64,000 nt of DNA from Linepithema humile (Eukaryota; Arthropoda; Insecta; Hymenoptera; Formicidae), in the NCBI RefSeq assembly GCF_040581485.1, contig NC_090129.1:35729078-35793077 (forward strand), in the 5' to 3' direction. Below, piece by piece: positions 48,201 through 57,202 of the stretch. The translations under genes were made by a program, and so were the position numbers. The notes below the pieces were generated by a model. That model did not search any database and was not told the origin of the DNA. It worked only from the letters and a program-made list of their open reading frames with translations. How positions within the stretch are numbered: position 1 is the first letter of the stretch; each line of letters begins with the position of its first letter.

Positions 48201-48550
48201 ATTTAGGGGAAGAGGAGGGGCTCTCCCTGTCGAGCATGGTACAACACATGCTCGACGGGGAGAGCGAGTGGCAGGCCGCGGTCTCCTTTTGCGAAGACGT
48301 AATGTCCGCAAAGGAGGCCGCGGAAAGGGAGAGAGAGGTGGCGTCAGATGCCCCTCTCTCTCGGAGAAGGAGGGGGGGGAGCGAGGGGGAGGGCATACTT
48401 GTCCTCCATCCTCTAACCCCCCTATGTTGTCCCTTCTCCAGGGTCGGCAGAGGGGCCAGTGTGGGATTCACCGACCCCCCATTGCACGTTGACCCACGAG
48501 TTGTGAACCGGAATGCGAAGTGTTCCCGCATTCCGGTTCAATCAAGATAG
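45209..48550 (+). CDS. Element A ORF2: AP-like endonuclease and reverse transcriptase
   Basis: 1,113 residues with no frameshift. The endonuclease domain (about 1-220) shows VAGDFNAKHSAWGSP near 124, GSVIDVTFACP and TLSDHRYVRF near 200 with the catalytic Asp/His set. The reverse transcriptase has KKTAPGPDGVPA, AYRPICLLNEAGKMFERI, QYGFRGGRSTIDAI, VSLDIANAFNTIPW near 580, GVPQGSVLGPILW and the catalytic CYADDTLLL near 668. A C-terminal zinc knuckle CHHCGGTGDTADHILLEC sits near 967. Order and motifs place it in the R1 clade (R1/TRAS/SART type). The frame is intact, so it was functional recently. It starts two bases after the ORF1 stop in the -1 frame, suggesting termination-reinitiation. Confidence 0.95.
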   Translation: MAVHGVLQANLNRSAAAQDLFVQRLVEWRTGLAIVAEPYAVPTRSNWIGSACGLAAIVGEGGREALPLSKAGGGRGFAIARWGEMLVVGVYLSPNRTLALFEGELGELEAAIRLLPALPIIVAGDFNAKHSAWGSPVTDARGETLDRWVAGLGLGVISRGSALTCVRHNGGSVIDVTFACPRASRMVSGWGVMEEEETLSDHRYVRFAVSDPSLGALLGLPTGGGRETSTKWAQRRLNRDLLMAAAVVEAWVLDARPRVLEDVDEGAAWLRGAMERICDMAMPRIRAAPRRRGVYWWTPELSRLREECNRARRRYTHRRRRQDRDADTAAAPLWESYNLARKALQRAIRQAKASAWEELVGTIDEDPWGRPYKIVRKKLRDSGPPTTERLDPRLLGDIVAALFPLGRDCDDPSGVAPVREPNNWTEELGITPGELKGAVDRIKAKKTAPGPDGVPARALALASGALGDGLRHLLNRCLETGRFPHEWKRARLVLIPKEGRPAGSPSAYRPICLLNEAGKMFERIIATRINDCLSRVGPDLADCQYGFRGGRSTIDAIQRVRTFADEAVSRGMVVIAVSLDIANAFNTIPWECIRRALVYHRMPAYVRSVVGDYLSDRWLTYPGKYGAEHRRGVRCGVPQGSVLGPILWDLAYDGVLRAALLRGLGVVCYADDTLLLARGRDWGETSRLATAGVELLVGRIRGLGLNVALRKTEAVWFAGPRVRGPPRGTRLLIEGTGVEVRAQMKYLGLVLDSRWSFEPHFTRLAPRIRAAAFCLRRLMVNLGGPGEGARRLYNGAVQSMALYGDPIWAEKMAASRRCLSIIRQTQRCLAVGIIRGYRTVSWEAACIIAGSLPWTLAAAMYSDLYWDRVRRRREGPGGKIGAGNSRREEVRRFHTRRRYIGIWEGDVVHTTSRSGARVAGAIRPVFKDWVDGRPGQLTFRLVQVLTGHGCFGEYLHRIGREPTGGCHHCGGTGDTADHILLECPAWDGGRRVLRDSLHLGEEEGLSLSSMVQHMLDGESEWQAAVSFCEDVMSAKEAAEREREVASDAPLSRRRRGGSEGEGILVLHPLTPLCCPFSRVGRGASVGFTDPPLHVDPRVVNRNAKCSRIPVQSR

Positions 48551-48656
48551 GATAGGTGACCCTCCATAAGAGAATCACAAAAAGCGTGGGAGGGCACTGG
48601 TAGAATGCTAACGCGACTTCAGTGCCATCCCTATAAACGCACGAGAGGAACACCAA

Positions 48657-48722
48657 GGGGTTTTAGTGGGTAAAAGTCCCACATAACCCCCTCCCCATCC
48701 CGGGGGAGGGGGTATGCGTGGG
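48657..48722 (+). promoter_or_regulatory. Element A 3' UTR box and hairpin
   Basis: GGGGTTTTAGTGGGTA, then a hairpin from CCCAC (48678-48682) with CCCCCTCCCC / GGGGAGGGGG to GTGGG (48718-48722), 14 bases before the poly(A). The same layout occurs in elements B and C with different stem bases. It is the likely recognition site for the element's reverse transcriptase. Confidence 0.6.
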
Positions 48723-48746
48723 CATTTCCCCTTGTTAAAAAAAATA

Positions 48747-48785
<39 letters not shown>

Positions 48786-48788
<3 letters not shown>

Positions 48789-49152
48789 GGGTGTGTATTG
48801 CATGTGTATTGCATGGTTATCAATGTGTGTGCATACTTACCTGTTCCTTTGGACGTTCCCGGTTAAATTTTTTTGTTTGGGCTTGTACGCAATCCGGTTT
48901 TTTTTTTTTTTTTTTTTTTTTTTTTGTTCTCCTTCTGTCTGGGAGATCCTGACTCTGGTCGGAAAGGGGCGTTGTCCAAGCCCGGTCCTGTCGGAGCAGC
49001 TCGGCACGAGTTCCGGTCGAATTCAGCACTACCGAAGGGTCAGGGTCAGGTTACAGGGATCCCGCAAGTACAAATGGACGAAAAAAAAGTGAGCAGGTTA
49101 GGTTAGGGTTACAGGCTTGCGCCCGATTTTTCAAAAAATTGACTTTTTTTTT
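48786..49152. other. Subtelomeric spacer with poly-T and short TTAGG
   Basis: Non-coding. Contains a T26 tract near 48898-48924, a box GATCCCGCAAGTACAAATGG...GTGAGCAGG (49060-49098) shared with about 39990-40031, and two TTAGG units at about 49098-49108. Confidence 0.5.
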
Positions 49153-49432
49153 ATTACGGAAACTGATGGGCGATTTTGTAGAACGTGGAGCGCCCCAAGT
49201 CCCAGGTCGATACGAGCCTCCGTTTGGAAGTTACAGCCGTCCAAACATGATTTGCTATTTCGCGGGACTTAGAAAATTTTCGGACCGATGATTCATGCTC
49301 GACGACCCCCGATCAAAAGGTATGCTTTCGATAGGGCTTGAAAAATGCTGCAAAAAAAGTCCTATAAACCACCCCTCTGCGACCCTTAGTTTTCGAGTTA
49401 CAGGGGTGGAAATGTTTGAAAAAAAATAAAAA

Positions 49433-49471
<39 letters not shown>

Positions 49472-49710
49472 TACGGAAAATGATGGGCGATTTTGTAGAA
49501 CGTGGAGCGCCCCAAGTCCCAGGTCGATACGAGCCTCCGTTTGGAAGTTACAGCCGTCCAAACACGATTTGCTATTTCGCGGGACTTAGAAAATTTTCGG
49601 ACCGATGATTCATGCTCGACGACCCTCGATCGAAAGGTATGCTTTCGATAGGGCTTAAAAAATGCTGTAAAAAAAGTTCTATGAATCACTCCCCTGCGAC
49701 CCTTAGTTTT
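49153..49710. repeat. ~317-bp subtelomeric tandem repeat, nearly two units
   Basis: Unit 1 starts ATTACGGAAACTGATGGGCG at 49153; unit 2 starts ATTACGGAAAATGATGGGCG at 49470. The two are almost identical (AACGTGGAGCGCCCCAAGTC, CGATGATTCATGCTCGACGA), so the duplication is recent. A long T tract precedes each unit. Confidence 0.85.
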
Positions 49711-49765
49711 TTTAAGATATTTTGGGAATAAATTCTTGTTTTAGTCATTGTCGTCCTAACCGGTA

Positions 49766-49796
<31 letters not shown>

Positions 49797-49801
49797 CTAA
49801 T

Positions 49802-49888
49802 TGCCCGTCCTGACCATAGTCTCGTCCTGACCGAAGAAAAAATTTTTCTAAGTGCCCGTCCTGACCATATTCTCGTCCTGACCGAAGG
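49802..49888. repeat. 50-bp tandem repeat near the telomere repeat
   Basis: TGCCCGTCCTGACCATA, CTCGTCCTGACCGAAG occurs at 49802 and again at about 49852. Related GTCAGGACGAG and GTTAGGACGGG words continue to the TTAGG array. Confidence 0.7.
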
Positions 49889-49975
49889 ATAGGACGACGA
49901 TGGGAAACTCTCGGAAAGGGTTGGGGCGTGCCGTCAGGACGAGGGGGCCAAAGGAAAGCCGGTTAGGACGGGCGG

Positions 49976-50027
49976 TTAGGTTAGGTTAGGTTAGGTTAGG
50001 TTAGGTTAGGTTAGGTTAGGTTAGGTT
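49976..50027 (+). repeat. Telomeric (TTAGG)10
   Basis: Ten perfect TTAGG units, then TT and the first base of element B. G-rich strand on plus, so the chromosome end points right. Confidence 0.97.
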
Positions 50028-50116
50028 CCTTCTCGTTGTGCGCCACCTTGTCGTGGTGAGAAGGCTCACCGTGGAGTGGCTCGCAAGAGTCATTCTGCGG
50101 TGCCAAGAGCGCACAG
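50028..50116 (+). ncRNA. HDV-like self-cleaving ribozyme, element B
   Basis: Double-pseudoknot topology read by eye. P1 is CCTTCTC (50028-50034) with GAGAAGG (50058-50064). P2 is TGTGCG (50037-50042) with CGCACA (50110-50115). P3 is CCAC/GTGG (50043-50046, 50053-50056) closing loop CTTGTC. P4 is CACCG/CGGTG (50067-50071, 50098-50102). J4/2 is CCAAGAG with the candidate catalytic C. Cleavage would fall just before 50028, exactly the element/telomere junction. Confidence 0.82.
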
Positions 50117-50871
50117 TTCCTCCTATGGGAGGAACAAGGAGCCCGGCGACTCCTTAGGGATGAAGTTCGTGTCTTGGCACGAATGGAATCCCAATCGCCG
50201 GTAGGGGTTGGCGGCCCCGACTACAATCGCCCGGTGGCACGGCACCGTTAGGGGGAGGATTACTCCCTGTCCGTGACGACGCGGGTGCTCCCGCAGGCGC
50301 GTCTCTGCTTCCCGGTGGGGGGCAGAGGCGCACGCCAAGAGGAGAAAACCTCTATAAAAAACATTGCGGGTGCTCCTGCGGGCGCCTCCCTGTGGTCCGG
50401 GTGCTCCTGGTCTACAGGTTGAGTGCATGCCAACCTGAGCCGGTGGCTCGGTTCCCTAATGGGGCCCGGGTCACCGGCTTCGGTGGGAGGGATGTGGGTG
50501 CCTGGCTGGTGATCAGTCCAGGTGTCCCACAAGGGTAAAGACCGGGAATATTCTCCTGGTCTTCTGAGGAAGGACAGTCAGATGTATCTGAAAATATCAG
50601 ATACATCGGACTGGGTCACCTATAATCTCCTATGAGATTAAGGTGAAGGCGATGGTCCGGAGCGGATCTTCCGGGGAGCCTCTTCGGGTTTCCGGTCTGG
50701 TCCCGCGACCGGGGCCGTCCGACGCGTGGTTGGATTGGGCCCGGTCGTGTTTACTCACAGGGCAGGTCGGGCTCTTAAGCCTTGGCCGGCAACCGACCTA
50801 GGAGAAGGAAAACTCCGAATATTAACCCGCAGAAGAAAACTGTGTTAAAAAATTACAACTTATGAAATTTA
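50117..50871 (+). other. Element B 5' leader
   Basis: Non-coding leader of ~755 bases. Shares GGTGTCCCACAAGGGT, GGATGTGGGTGCC, AAAACTCCGAAT and GTTAAAAAATTACAA with the leaders of element D (and in part C). Confidence 0.7.
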
Positions 50872-53355
50872 ATGGAAATAGATGATGTAAACTTACCACC
50901 ACAGGGGGGGTCGGATACCCCAGTGGTCGGCGCATCCGGGGATATTGTCCCTGTCCCCGATGCGTCGTCATCAAGCCAAGGGCTGGCTGGAGGGTTAGTG
51001 ACGAGCGCTCCAGTTCAATCTATGATCGTCTCAAACGAACAAGTAAGAGTCAACCTAATATTTTCGGAAGGAGAATATAAGGCAGACGTAATACAGACGC
51101 AAGGAACCCCTAACATGGAGTCCATGCCAGAAAGATTACCAGAGGTTACTGTGATACCTCTCAATAAACCTAAAAAGAGGGCAACCGGACGTGCAAGAGC
51201 AATAGACAAACCTGACGTCGATTACATGAATCTTGTAACGAGTTCCGATAACGCAAGCATAGCTTCTTCACAGGCAACTTGCAACACTAATAAGACAAAC
51301 TCGAAACGCACAAAGACCGCTAAAAAAAGAAAATGCAAAAACAACATAGAAAGCTCTACCTCTGAGGAGGAAGAAACAATAGGTGGAAACATGCTCACAT
51401 ATAAACAAAGACTTGAAGCTGGAAAACTACTGCAGGACGTAGCGGACATGTCCACGGCGGAAATTGGAGCACATATAAAAGGATGGCTACGAGAGGTAGA
51501 TAGTGCCCGTGCTAAATCGAGCAATTTAAAAGGGGATCTATCAAAGAAAATAAAAGTCTGTACCCATGCTGTTATGGAAGCGACTCAACTATTAGAGGCA
51601 AGGGCAATATATAAAGGTGATTCGAAATATCTTGAAGAAAAGCTAGATAGATTAACAAAGGAAATGGTTACTATGAAACAAGAAAATGAATTTTTAAAGA
51701 AAAAACTGGAGAATATGGAGAAAAAGTCATTACAAGTGAATAGAGAAGACTCCCTCTCCCCTATTCCGGGAACAAAGATCCCCTTCAACGAAGATGAAGA
51801 TATTTTCTCAACAATAGAGGAGATACATGTACCACCTGCAATTAGACCCTCAATACAAGGAGTGTCCAAGGTAATAGATCCGGGATACAAAGTACTACGT
51901 AACAGGGTAGTCCCAAGTAAAGAAGGAAACACACAACATAATAAGGAGGGGGTAGAGGAAGATACACTAATAAAATGGACACCACCACCACTAATACCAT
52001 CATCTCAGATCACATCTGATGTAAAAGTGGAGGGTCCATTTAAGGAAGTACTTACAGCCATAAATGGCTTGACGGCAGTAGTACAAAATTTGGTACACTT
52101 ACAAGTAACTGGATCGCAAAAAAATAAGGGTACTTTGAACACTACACTAGTAAAGAAGAAACCTAAAACAAAAGAAGGAATACTTACCGCTGCGAGATCC
52201 GCTGGGTCATCCAGGTATGATCCGGCTGCTGCTGCACTCAGGTCTGCTCCGGCTGCTGCTGCACGCTCCGCTCCTGGGACTGGACATCCTGCTCCTAGGG
52301 CTGCTGCTCCTGCACCCATGACCGCACCTGAAACAAAAAAGAAAGATATTAGAAACAGAACAACTACAGAAGAAGAAACTGGAAATATAACAGAAGGAAA
52401 GGAAGAAACCTCTGCAACACCATGGACTAAAGTTATAGGAAGGAAAGCGAAACAAGAAAAAAGGAAGGAAATAAATTCTGCAAATAAAACACAAAAACAG
52501 GAAATAAAAGGAGGAAAGGGTAAGAAGGAAACAAAAAACCCGCTGAAAATGAAAAAGAAAAGATTATCACGGACGGCGGCAGTCACAATAACATGTATGG
52601 ATGGTAATAATACATATGCCGAAGTATTAAGACAGGCTCGATCAGCTATTAGCCTAGATGAAATAGGAATAGAAAGACCGTCCGTTAAAAATACAATCAC
52701 AGGAGGAATATTACTAGCAATTCCTGGTGAAAATGCCACAGAAAAAGCGGACATATTGGCAGGGAAACTGCGCAATATGTTCGAGGAAACGAGGGTAAAG
52801 ATAGGAAGACCTACTAAGAAATCAGGTATAAAAATTAGTGGATTGGAGGACTCCGTGACACAGGAAGAAATAATCCAAATAGTGGCACAACACGGTAATT
52901 GTCATACAAGTGACATACGCTGTAGTCCTATTCGGAAATTCAAAGGAGGAATGGGTATGACATGGTTACAGGTGCCAGCTCTAACAGCGATCAAGCTAAC
53001 CGAGCTAGGAAAACTGAGAATTGGGTGGAATACTGCGAGGATTGAGTTACTGCAAAATAAACCGATACAATGTTACCGGTGTCTTGCCCGTGGCCACACG
53101 AGAAGTAGATGTCCACCGGAGAACAAGGATAGATCGGCCGATTGCTATATGTGTGGAGAATCGGATCATAAGGTCACGAATTGCATACAGAGAAAACCAA
53201 GATGTCCAATCTGTAGAGCCAAAGGTCTTAAGGATAGTCATAAGGTGGGCAGCCCCGAATGTCCGCCATGTCCTCCAGCCAAAAGCATGGTGCCTCCTCC
53301 TACAGCAAACAATGGAAGAGAGGTACAAATGGAGATGGAAATAACTGAAATGTAA
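50872..53355 (+). CDS. Element B ORF1 (gag-like)
   Basis: 827 residues, from MEIDDVNLPPQGGSDTPVVG. The N-terminal LPPQG...GDIVPVPDASSSSQG block is shared with the gags of C and D. A coiled coil lies near residues 255-290 (LEEKLDRLTKEMVTMKQENE), an Ala/Pro-rich stretch near 440-490, a Lys-rich middle, and the conserved domain near 600-730 (TGGILLAIPGENATEKADIL, IKISGLEDSVTQEEI). Three zinc knuckles follow (CYRCLARGHTRSRC, CYMCGESDHKVTNC, CPICRAKGLKDSH..C). TAA is followed by CA and the ORF2 ATG. Confidence 0.92.
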   Translation: MEIDDVNLPPQGGSDTPVVGASGDIVPVPDASSSSQGLAGGLVTSAPVQSMIVSNEQVRVNLIFSEGEYKADVIQTQGTPNMESMPERLPEVTVIPLNKPKKRATGRARAIDKPDVDYMNLVTSSDNASIASSQATCNTNKTNSKRTKTAKKRKCKNNIESSTSEEEETIGGNMLTYKQRLEAGKLLQDVADMSTAEIGAHIKGWLREVDSARAKSSNLKGDLSKKIKVCTHAVMEATQLLEARAIYKGDSKYLEEKLDRLTKEMVTMKQENEFLKKKLENMEKKSLQVNREDSLSPIPGTKIPFNEDEDIFSTIEEIHVPPAIRPSIQGVSKVIDPGYKVLRNRVVPSKEGNTQHNKEGVEEDTLIKWTPPPLIPSSQITSDVKVEGPFKEVLTAINGLTAVVQNLVHLQVTGSQKNKGTLNTTLVKKKPKTKEGILTAARSAGSSRYDPAAAALRSAPAAAARSAPGTGHPAPRAAAPAPMTAPETKKKDIRNRTTTEEETGNITEGKEETSATPWTKVIGRKAKQEKRKEINSANKTQKQEIKGGKGKKETKNPLKMKKKRLSRTAAVTITCMDGNNTYAEVLRQARSAISLDEIGIERPSVKNTITGGILLAIPGENATEKADILAGKLRNMFEETRVKIGRPTKKSGIKISGLEDSVTQEEIIQIVAQHGNCHTSDIRCSPIRKFKGGMGMTWLQVPALTAIKLTELGKLRIGWNTARIELLQNKPIQCYRCLARGHTRSRCPPENKDRSADCYMCGESDHKVTNCIQRKPRCPICRAKGLKDSHKVGSPECPPCPPAKSMVPPPTANNGREVQMEMEITEM

Positions 53356-53357
53356 CA

Positions 53358-56300
53358 ATGGATACTACAGTTATACAGACAAATATCAACCACTCAGGTG
53401 GGGCCCAGGACCTACTCGCTCAATACATGATCGAGTGGGGAACGAGCCTCGCCATTGTGGCCGAACCCTACTATGTGCCTAACAACCCAAGATGGTGGGG
53501 TTCACTGGGATGCACGCCAACAATTGCAATTGTCTGGGGAGGAGGAGAATTAGGAGATAATCTCCCCTTTAACCCAATCCAAAGAACGAATGATTGGGTA
53601 GCTGCCGAATGGGGTGACTACTTAATAATCGCCTGTTACTGCTCGCCGAGAATGAAGAGAGCAAAGTTCGGGGCGTTCTTACAATCGGTCAGCGGATTGA
53701 TTGACACTTATACAGGTAAGCCTATAATTATAATGGGTGACTTTAATGCCCGATCGAAAAGATGGGATACAAAATATAACGTTAAAGGAAACATGCTGGA
53801 TACCTGGGCTGCGAGCAAAGGTATGACACTAGTAAATACAGACTCGACACCCACATGTATCAAGGCAAATGGTCGATCTACAGTGGATCTTACATGGGCA
53901 AACGCCTCTATGTATAATAACATAAAAGAGTGGCATGTAGATACAAAAACGATCAATCTGTCGGATCACAGATACATTAAAATGAAGATAAAGACTAATC
54001 TAAATAAAGTTAAGTATAGAGTGGAAAAGTCAAAACGGGACTTTCCACGATGGAATGTAAATAAATTAAATACAGATCGACTAAATGCTGCTATTATGAC
54101 TAAAACCTGGACAAATAATGACATGATAGATGACAGCATTAAAAATCAAGTATCATGGATAAATACTACCCTAAGGGAAGTTTCGGATGTGGCTATGCCC
54201 AGGAGCACCACCCATAAAAGAAAAAATGCCTACTGGTGGAATGCTGAAACTTCCACCCTACGAGCATGGTACAATAAAATAAGGAGAAAACTGGTTAGAA
54301 AAAAGAGAAATGGTACAGAAGAGGAAATAGACTTGGCAAAAACACAATACAAGGAAGCGCAAAAAGACTTTCGTACGGCTATAAAGGTGGCAAAATGTAG
54401 GGCCTGGGAGGATCTCCAGAGCACCATCAATAACGACCCGTGGGGAAGACCATTCCGCGTGGTCCTCAGAAGAATGCAGCCGCAAACCTTGCCAATAGTC
54501 TCATCTTTGGCTCCGGAGACTCTACATGGTATACTCTCGGTCCTCTTCCCGCAGGGAGAGAGATATGAGAGGAATCACTGGACAAGACAGATAGAATGGC
54601 TCCCAGAATGGGACGTTACAGAAACTGAAATAAAAACAGCCATTAGAAGGACACCGAGTAACAAAGCTCCGGGACCAGGAGGAATTCCTGGTAAAATCAT
54701 AACAGGCACATGTGGACAGTTGATTGAGAGATGGGTGCACTGTTTCACATCCTGTCTGAAAAAAGGAGAGTTCCCAGACCCTTGGAAAATAGCCAGACTT
54801 GTCCTACTAAGAAAGAAGGAAGGTATCAGAAATGATCCCGATTGTTTTAGGCCGATATGCCTCTTAGATGAAGCCGGAAAGCTGTTCGAACGCGTAATTG
54901 TAGATAGAATACACGAACATCTTGACAATACTAATGGACTATCTGTTAACCAATATGGATTTCGGAGAAGCAGATCCACAGTAGACGCAATACTGCAACT
55001 AAGAACGTATGTACAAGAAAAAGTCAATGCAGGAAGTATTGTCATAGCGATCGGACTTGACATATCCAATGCATTCAACTCTTTGCCGTGGCACATTATA
55101 CTGCAGGCGATGGATGACAAGCAATTCCCTGTATACCTGAAAAACATAATTGGAAGTTACTTGGAAAACAGGTGGATAACCTACGTTAACCGGAGTGGAA
55201 GGATCAGCAGGAGGCAGAACACTAGAGGGGTCCCTCAGGGATCTGTCCTAGGCCCCGTATTATGGAACATAGGATACGACAAAATACTAACATCTACAAC
55301 AATAACTGAAGAATGTCGTATCATATGCTACGCGGACGATACAATTTTACTGGCGACTGGTAAAAGTATACTAGATGCTAAATATCAAGCAGAAGTTGCG
55401 GCAGCCACTTTAATCAGAGAGATAGAAGAATTAGAATTAAAAATATCTCCTACTAAAACGGAGGTGATGATTTTTCCTACAAGAGCGATAAAGGAACAAA
55501 AAATATATATAACAATAAAGGGAGAACTTTTACAAGTCAACACAGCCATGAAGTATCTTGGATTAATAATAGACGGAGGATGGACATTTACCCAACATTT
55601 TAAATATATCATCCCTAAAGCGGAAAGGGTATTAGGAGCCCTATCAAGAATACTCCCAAATCTTAAAGGTCCGGAGGAAAAAATAAGAGTTTTATACTCT
55701 AATGTAATCAGTTCAGTTCTGCTGTACGGTGCGCCAGTATGGGCAGGTGATATAGCAAAAAATGCGCATATTAAGAGAGATATCTGCAGAATACAGAAGA
55801 AGATTTGCTTACGAATCTGCTGTGGATATAAAACAGTTTCTTTTGTGGCTGCATTACTATTGGCTAGAGGAATTCCCCTTGATTTAATGGCGTTGGCACA
55901 GCAACGGGTGTACATGCAAATGAGAGCCAACAACGAACACACTTCAAGGATAAGATTAAGCATGCAAGCTAAAAGAGAGGCGAGAGATAAATGGAAAGAG
56001 AGAGTAACAAACGCCATAACGAACAATGAAAGAACAAGTGGTGCGAGAACCATATTAGCGGTCCTTCCCCACTTTGCGGAATGGTATAGCAGAAAAGAGG
56101 GACATATTACATTCCATTGTACACAAATACTGACGGGACATGGCTGCTTTAAGGACTTTTTGTCCAAAATACAAAGAGCCAATGCTTCAAACTGCGAACA
56201 CTGTTCAGAGGAACAGGACACAGCACAGCACACTTTAGAGTTTTGTCCGACCTGGGAGCAGGAGAGAGCGGAACTGCGGAGTGAGCTGGAATGTGAAGAA

Positions 56301-56435
56301 GACCTAAATCCGACTACGATAGTCGGGAAAATACTGGAAAACAGGTATAAATGGAGAGCATTCACTAAATTTTGTACAAAAGTGATGCTGATGAAAGAGG
56401 AAGCTGAAAGAGAGAGAGAAAGGACGGGTGAGTGA
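53358..56435 (+). CDS. Element B ORF2: endonuclease and reverse transcriptase
   Basis: 1,025 residues, intact. Endonuclease: MGDFNARSKRWDT near 128, STVDLTWAN, LSDHRYIKM near 203. Reverse transcriptase: SNKAPGPGGIPG, FRPICLLDEAGKLFERVIVD, NQYGFRRSRSTVDAI, GLDISNAFNSLPW near 567, GVPQGSVLGPVLW, CYADDTILL near 657. C-terminal knuckle CEHCSEEQDTAQHTLEFC near 945. R1-clade order. In SART/TRAS elements this endonuclease nicks the telomere repeat. It is a candidate helper for the gag-only element C, since both have the same junction and similar 3' tails. Confidence 0.95.
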   Translation: MDTTVIQTNINHSGGAQDLLAQYMIEWGTSLAIVAEPYYVPNNPRWWGSLGCTPTIAIVWGGGELGDNLPFNPIQRTNDWVAAEWGDYLIIACYCSPRMKRAKFGAFLQSVSGLIDTYTGKPIIIMGDFNARSKRWDTKYNVKGNMLDTWAASKGMTLVNTDSTPTCIKANGRSTVDLTWANASMYNNIKEWHVDTKTINLSDHRYIKMKIKTNLNKVKYRVEKSKRDFPRWNVNKLNTDRLNAAIMTKTWTNNDMIDDSIKNQVSWINTTLREVSDVAMPRSTTHKRKNAYWWNAETSTLRAWYNKIRRKLVRKKRNGTEEEIDLAKTQYKEAQKDFRTAIKVAKCRAWEDLQSTINNDPWGRPFRVVLRRMQPQTLPIVSSLAPETLHGILSVLFPQGERYERNHWTRQIEWLPEWDVTETEIKTAIRRTPSNKAPGPGGIPGKIITGTCGQLIERWVHCFTSCLKKGEFPDPWKIARLVLLRKKEGIRNDPDCFRPICLLDEAGKLFERVIVDRIHEHLDNTNGLSVNQYGFRRSRSTVDAILQLRTYVQEKVNAGSIVIAIGLDISNAFNSLPWHIILQAMDDKQFPVYLKNIIGSYLENRWITYVNRSGRISRRQNTRGVPQGSVLGPVLWNIGYDKILTSTTITEECRIICYADDTILLATGKSILDAKYQAEVAAATLIREIEELELKISPTKTEVMIFPTRAIKEQKIYITIKGELLQVNTAMKYLGLIIDGGWTFTQHFKYIIPKAERVLGALSRILPNLKGPEEKIRVLYSNVISSVLLYGAPVWAGDIAKNAHIKRDICRIQKKICLRICCGYKTVSFVAALLLARGIPLDLMALAQQRVYMQMRANNEHTSRIRLSMQAKREARDKWKERVTNAITNNERTSGARTILAVLPHFAEWYSRKEGHITFHCTQILTGHGCFKDFLSKIQRANASNCEHCSEEQDTAQHTLEFCPTWEQERAELRSELECEEDLNPTTIVGKILENRYKWRAFTKFCTKVMLMKEEAERERERTGE

Positions 56436-57202
56436 GAGGGGATGGGGGACACAAAAAAATCCCCCTTTCACCCCCCTCAGGAGCCCCTTTCTAGAGGATG
56501 TCGTTCTCCATTCTACCCAATAAAGGGAGGATAGGGAACAGACACACACACATATACACACACACGCATGCATACATACATACACACACACACACATAGT
56601 ACAAGCACGCGCACATATACACACACTCTCACACAAACACACACGCACACACACATACACGCACACACATGCATATACATACACATACATACTTACGCAA
56701 ACGCACAAAAAAGAATATAGAGGGAAAAAAGGGAAGGGGGGGCGGGCCCGAGGGGGTTTTTCCCCCCCTGACTCCGCTTCCATCAACCCCCTTCCACAGT
56801 CCTCTCCTTTCGGGGAGGCAGATACAAGTTTTTCACCCCCCCCTTAGAGGTTGGAGATGAACCTAACGGTCCTCTCTCCTAGATGACAAGGGAGGAGGAG
56901 GAAAGAAGAAGGAGGTATGGGTTTTCGAGGGTGTCGGAAATCCATGCTGGGCCATGTGGCCCAGAGGTGTGTTCCCACACGGAGGACTCCGACAGGAGAC
57001 ACTAAGGGGCTGGGGCGAAGTATGCCTCCGGCTTTCCGCTCCAGTCCCACAATAGCATGCATGATTTTAAGAAGGAGGGGTTTTAGCGGGTAGGTCCTCG
57101 TTGTGTCCTGACAATTGGTCAGGGCATAACACAACGAGGGAATCCCGCACTCCCCCGCAGTACGGGCTGCGGGGGGTCTTTCGAAGATTTCCCCTCCTTC
57201 CG
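56436..57202 (+). other. Element B 3' UTR
   Basis: Begins after the ORF2 stop. Contains an imperfect CA/TACA microsatellite (about 56540-56690) and GC-rich, poly-C/G segments. Near the end it has GGGGTTTTAGCGGGTA (57077-57092) and a strong hairpin CCTCGTTGTG / CACAACGAGG (57096-57105, 57130-57139) with inner CCTGAC / GTCAGG. TCTTTCGAAGATTTCCCC lies before the poly(A), shared with element C. Confidence 0.75.

Larger units (their letters stand above)
42973..48785 (+). mobile_element. Element A: 5'-truncated R1-clade non-LTR retrotransposon
   Basis: GC-rich element with ORF1 (gag) and ORF2 (endonuclease plus reverse transcriptase), a 3' UTR and poly(A) at 48737-48785. The 5' end abuts a TA microsatellite and lacks the leader and ribozyme seen in elements B-D, so it was probably truncated on insertion. 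Poly(A) is followed by GGGGGGTGTG rather than TTAGG. The 3' UTR carries GGGGTTTTAGTGGGTA at 48657 and a hairpin, as in elements B and C. Confidence 0.85.

Noticed and set aside
55385..56452. 355-residue minus-strand ORF
   Set aside because: Antisense shadow of element B ORF2, whose RT motifs are unambiguous.
56540..56700. Possible CRISPR-like or minisatellite array
   Set aside because: It is an irregular CA/TACA microsatellite with no repeat-spacer structure.
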